DNA from: Polyangiaceae bacterium
GTDB lineage: Bacteria; Myxococcota_A; Polyangia; Polyangiales; Polyangiaceae
Direction of reading: 5' to 3'
Length of the DNA: 64,000 nt
Assembly (NCBI GenBank): GCA_020633205.1
Contig: JACKEB010000011.1
Location: forward strand, 124,001-188,000
The notes under the pieces were generated by a model that worked only from the letters and a program-made list of their open reading frames with translations, made no database searches and was not told the origin of the DNA. Position 1 is the first letter of the stretch; every line of letters begins with the position of its first letter. The translations under genes and the position numbers were made by a program. This document shows positions 62,903 through 64,000 of the stretch, piece after piece.

Positions 62903-64000
62903 CTACTTCAGGTCGCGACGCTGGCGACGTCGGATGGTCGCTGCCAAGGCGATTCCGAGACCGAACAACGCGGGCAGCTGTTGGCGCTGCGTCTCCTCGG
63001 CGCCCGTCGCCCGGCAGGCGCAGCCACCGGGATTGCGCTCGTAGACCGCGGTTGGATCCGCATTGGTCGTGCCTCCGAATCCGCCGCTGCCGCCGCTCGA
63101 AACGCCGCTCGTCCCGGCGACTGCCTGTCCGCCCTCACCGCCGGCGCCGCCATTGCCGTTGGTCGCGCCGCCGCTGCCACCCGGCCACTCATCGCTCACA
63201 CAGCTGCCCCCCACACAGGTGCCGCCCGTGCAAGGCGTGTCATCAGCCAGCACCGTTCCCGGGTCGCACGTGCCGGTCGCTGAGTCGCAGCTCCCCGCCT
63301 CGTGGCACTCGTCGACTGCTGGGCAGGTGACTGCCTCGCCTTTGCAGGTGACGCCGACACACTTGTCCGCGGTGGTGCAAGGATCTCCGTCATTGCAGCT
63401 GGCGCCGTCGTCCACCGTGTGCTTGCAGCCGTCGGTCGCGTCGCAGGTGTCCACCGTACACGGGTTGTTGTCGTCACAGTTCCGTGCGGTACCGACGCAA
63501 CCAGAGCCGCCGCAGGTGTCGTGTTCGGTGCAAGGGTCGCCGTCGTCACACGGGATGGTCCCCGCGGAGGCGTGTGAGCAATTTCCTCCGGAGCAGCCGT
63601 CGGTGGTGCACACGTCGCCGTCGTTGCAGTTCAAGCCAGCCGTCGCCACGCACTGCCCACCCATGCAAGCGCTCGCCGACGAGCAGGTGTTCATGTCGTC
63701 GCACCCAGTTCCGTCCGACTTTGCGGTGTGCACGCAGCCCGCGCCAGCGCTGCAGCTGTCGTCGGTGCATGGGTTGCTGTCGTCGCAGGAAGTCGCTGTG
63801 CCGCTGCAGGAACCTCCGCTGCACTTGTCTCCGGTGGTGCAGCCGTTGCCGTCGTTGCAGGCGGCGCTGTTCGCCGTGTGGGTGCAGCCGGTGCCTGGGT
63901 TGCACGCATCGTCTGTGCACACGTTGCCGTCGTCACAGTTTGGAACGCTGCCGGCGGTGCACGCGCCGTTCTGACAGGTCTCCGTGCCGTTGCACTGGTT
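62903..64000 (-). CDS. Cys-rich repeat protein with MYXO-CTERM-like tail, 5' end outside window
   Basis: The frame is open to the window edge, so the N-terminus is missing; 366 residues are visible. About ten Cys-rich units of the type CNDGDxCTxxDxCxxGxC repeat every 25-40 residues. They are followed by a Gly/Ser/Asn-rich linker and a tail: GGCACRATG, a hydrophobic helix (PALFGLGIALAATI) and a basic end (RRRQRRDLK). This Cys pair-helix-basic order is the MYXO-CTERM sorting signal, so the protein is probably surface-anchored or processed. Repeats like this occur in myxobacterial extracellular proteins. Confidence 0.85.
   Translation of the reverse strand, partial: NQCNGTETCQNGACTAGSVPNCDDGNVCTDDACNPGTGCTHTANSAACNDGNGCTTGDKCSGGSCSGTATSCDDSNPCTDDSCSAGAGCVHTAKSDGTGCDDMNTCSSASACMGGQCVATAGLNCNDGDVCTTDGCSGGNCSHASAGTIPCDDGDPCTEHDTCGGSGCVGTARNCDDNNPCTVDTCDATDGCKHTVDDGASCNDGDPCTTADKCVGVTCKGEAVTCPAVDECHEAGSCDSATGTCDPGTVLADDTPCTGGTCVGGSCVSDEWPGGSGGATNGNGGAGGEGGQAVAGTSGVSSGGSGGFGGTTNADPTAVYERNPGGCACRATGAEETQRQQLPALFGLGIALAATIRRRQRRDLK

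Overview
This 64 kb window is a high-GC, gene-dense stretch of bacterial chromosome that reads as Myxococcota, most likely a Polyangiales-type organism. The clues are lipoproteins with long Gly/Ser/Asn linkers, a fibro-slime domain protein, a Cys-rich repeat protein ending in a MYXO-CTERM-like tail, tandem paralog families, and a chemosensory-like cluster without CheR or CheB. No rRNA, tRNA, prophage, insertion sequence or CRISPR array was seen. The one structural RNA recognised is a small SRP RNA.

Layout. 0-5.5 kb: gyrB (3' end cut by the window edge), recF and dnaN on the minus strand, then an AT-rich gene-free stretch with DnaA-box-like sites that may be a replication origin; dnaA is absent. 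5.5-10.6 kb: a ccmF-led cytochrome c biogenesis operon. 10.7-15.8 kb: pyrH, a parvulin/SurA-like lipoprotein paired with a KamA radical SAM enzyme, and a DUF4349 lipoprotein. 15.8-24 kb: a fibro-slime lipoprotein, an acyl-CoA carboxylase beta subunit, two tandem paralogous lipoproteins, a C39-like peptidase and a frameshifted coiled-coil gene. 24-28.5 kb: two 17-bp minisatellites around a TPR-like membrane protein, the SRP RNA, a DUF2203-folE-LON-domain operon, and a MerR regulator with a Cys cluster. 28.7-37 kb: an mlaE permease without its usual partners, a rhomboid protease, a phosphoesterase, and a pyrK-pyrD-HAD-lipoprotein operon preceded by rimI.

37-42 kb: a four-gene chemosensory-like operon (response regulator with a DUF4388-like region, CheW-like, soluble MCP-like, and CheA-like protein with two Hpt motifs). 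42-48 kb: an RlmK-like methyltransferase, three tandem paralogs of an uncharacterised family, and a DUF2723-like membrane protein. 48-51.5 kb: an AraC / VOC / two-TM protein / UvrA-like ATPase module. 51.5-54 kb: an SMI1/KNR4 gene, then a less GC-rich accessory block (DUF6602-like nuclease-fold protein and hypotheticals) flanked by an exact 36-bp direct repeat. 54-56 kb: aspS with a strong terminator.

57.4-62.7 kb holds the most interesting system: three consecutive genes, each with a signal peptide, a complete trypsin-type His-Asp-Ser triad and a C-terminal region that looks like a small outer-membrane beta-barrel ending in Phe. The first two are nearly identical in the protease half and unrelated in the barrel half. 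The window ends inside the Cys-rich MYXO-CTERM protein gene.

All calls come from reading the sequence; no database search or structure prediction was run.
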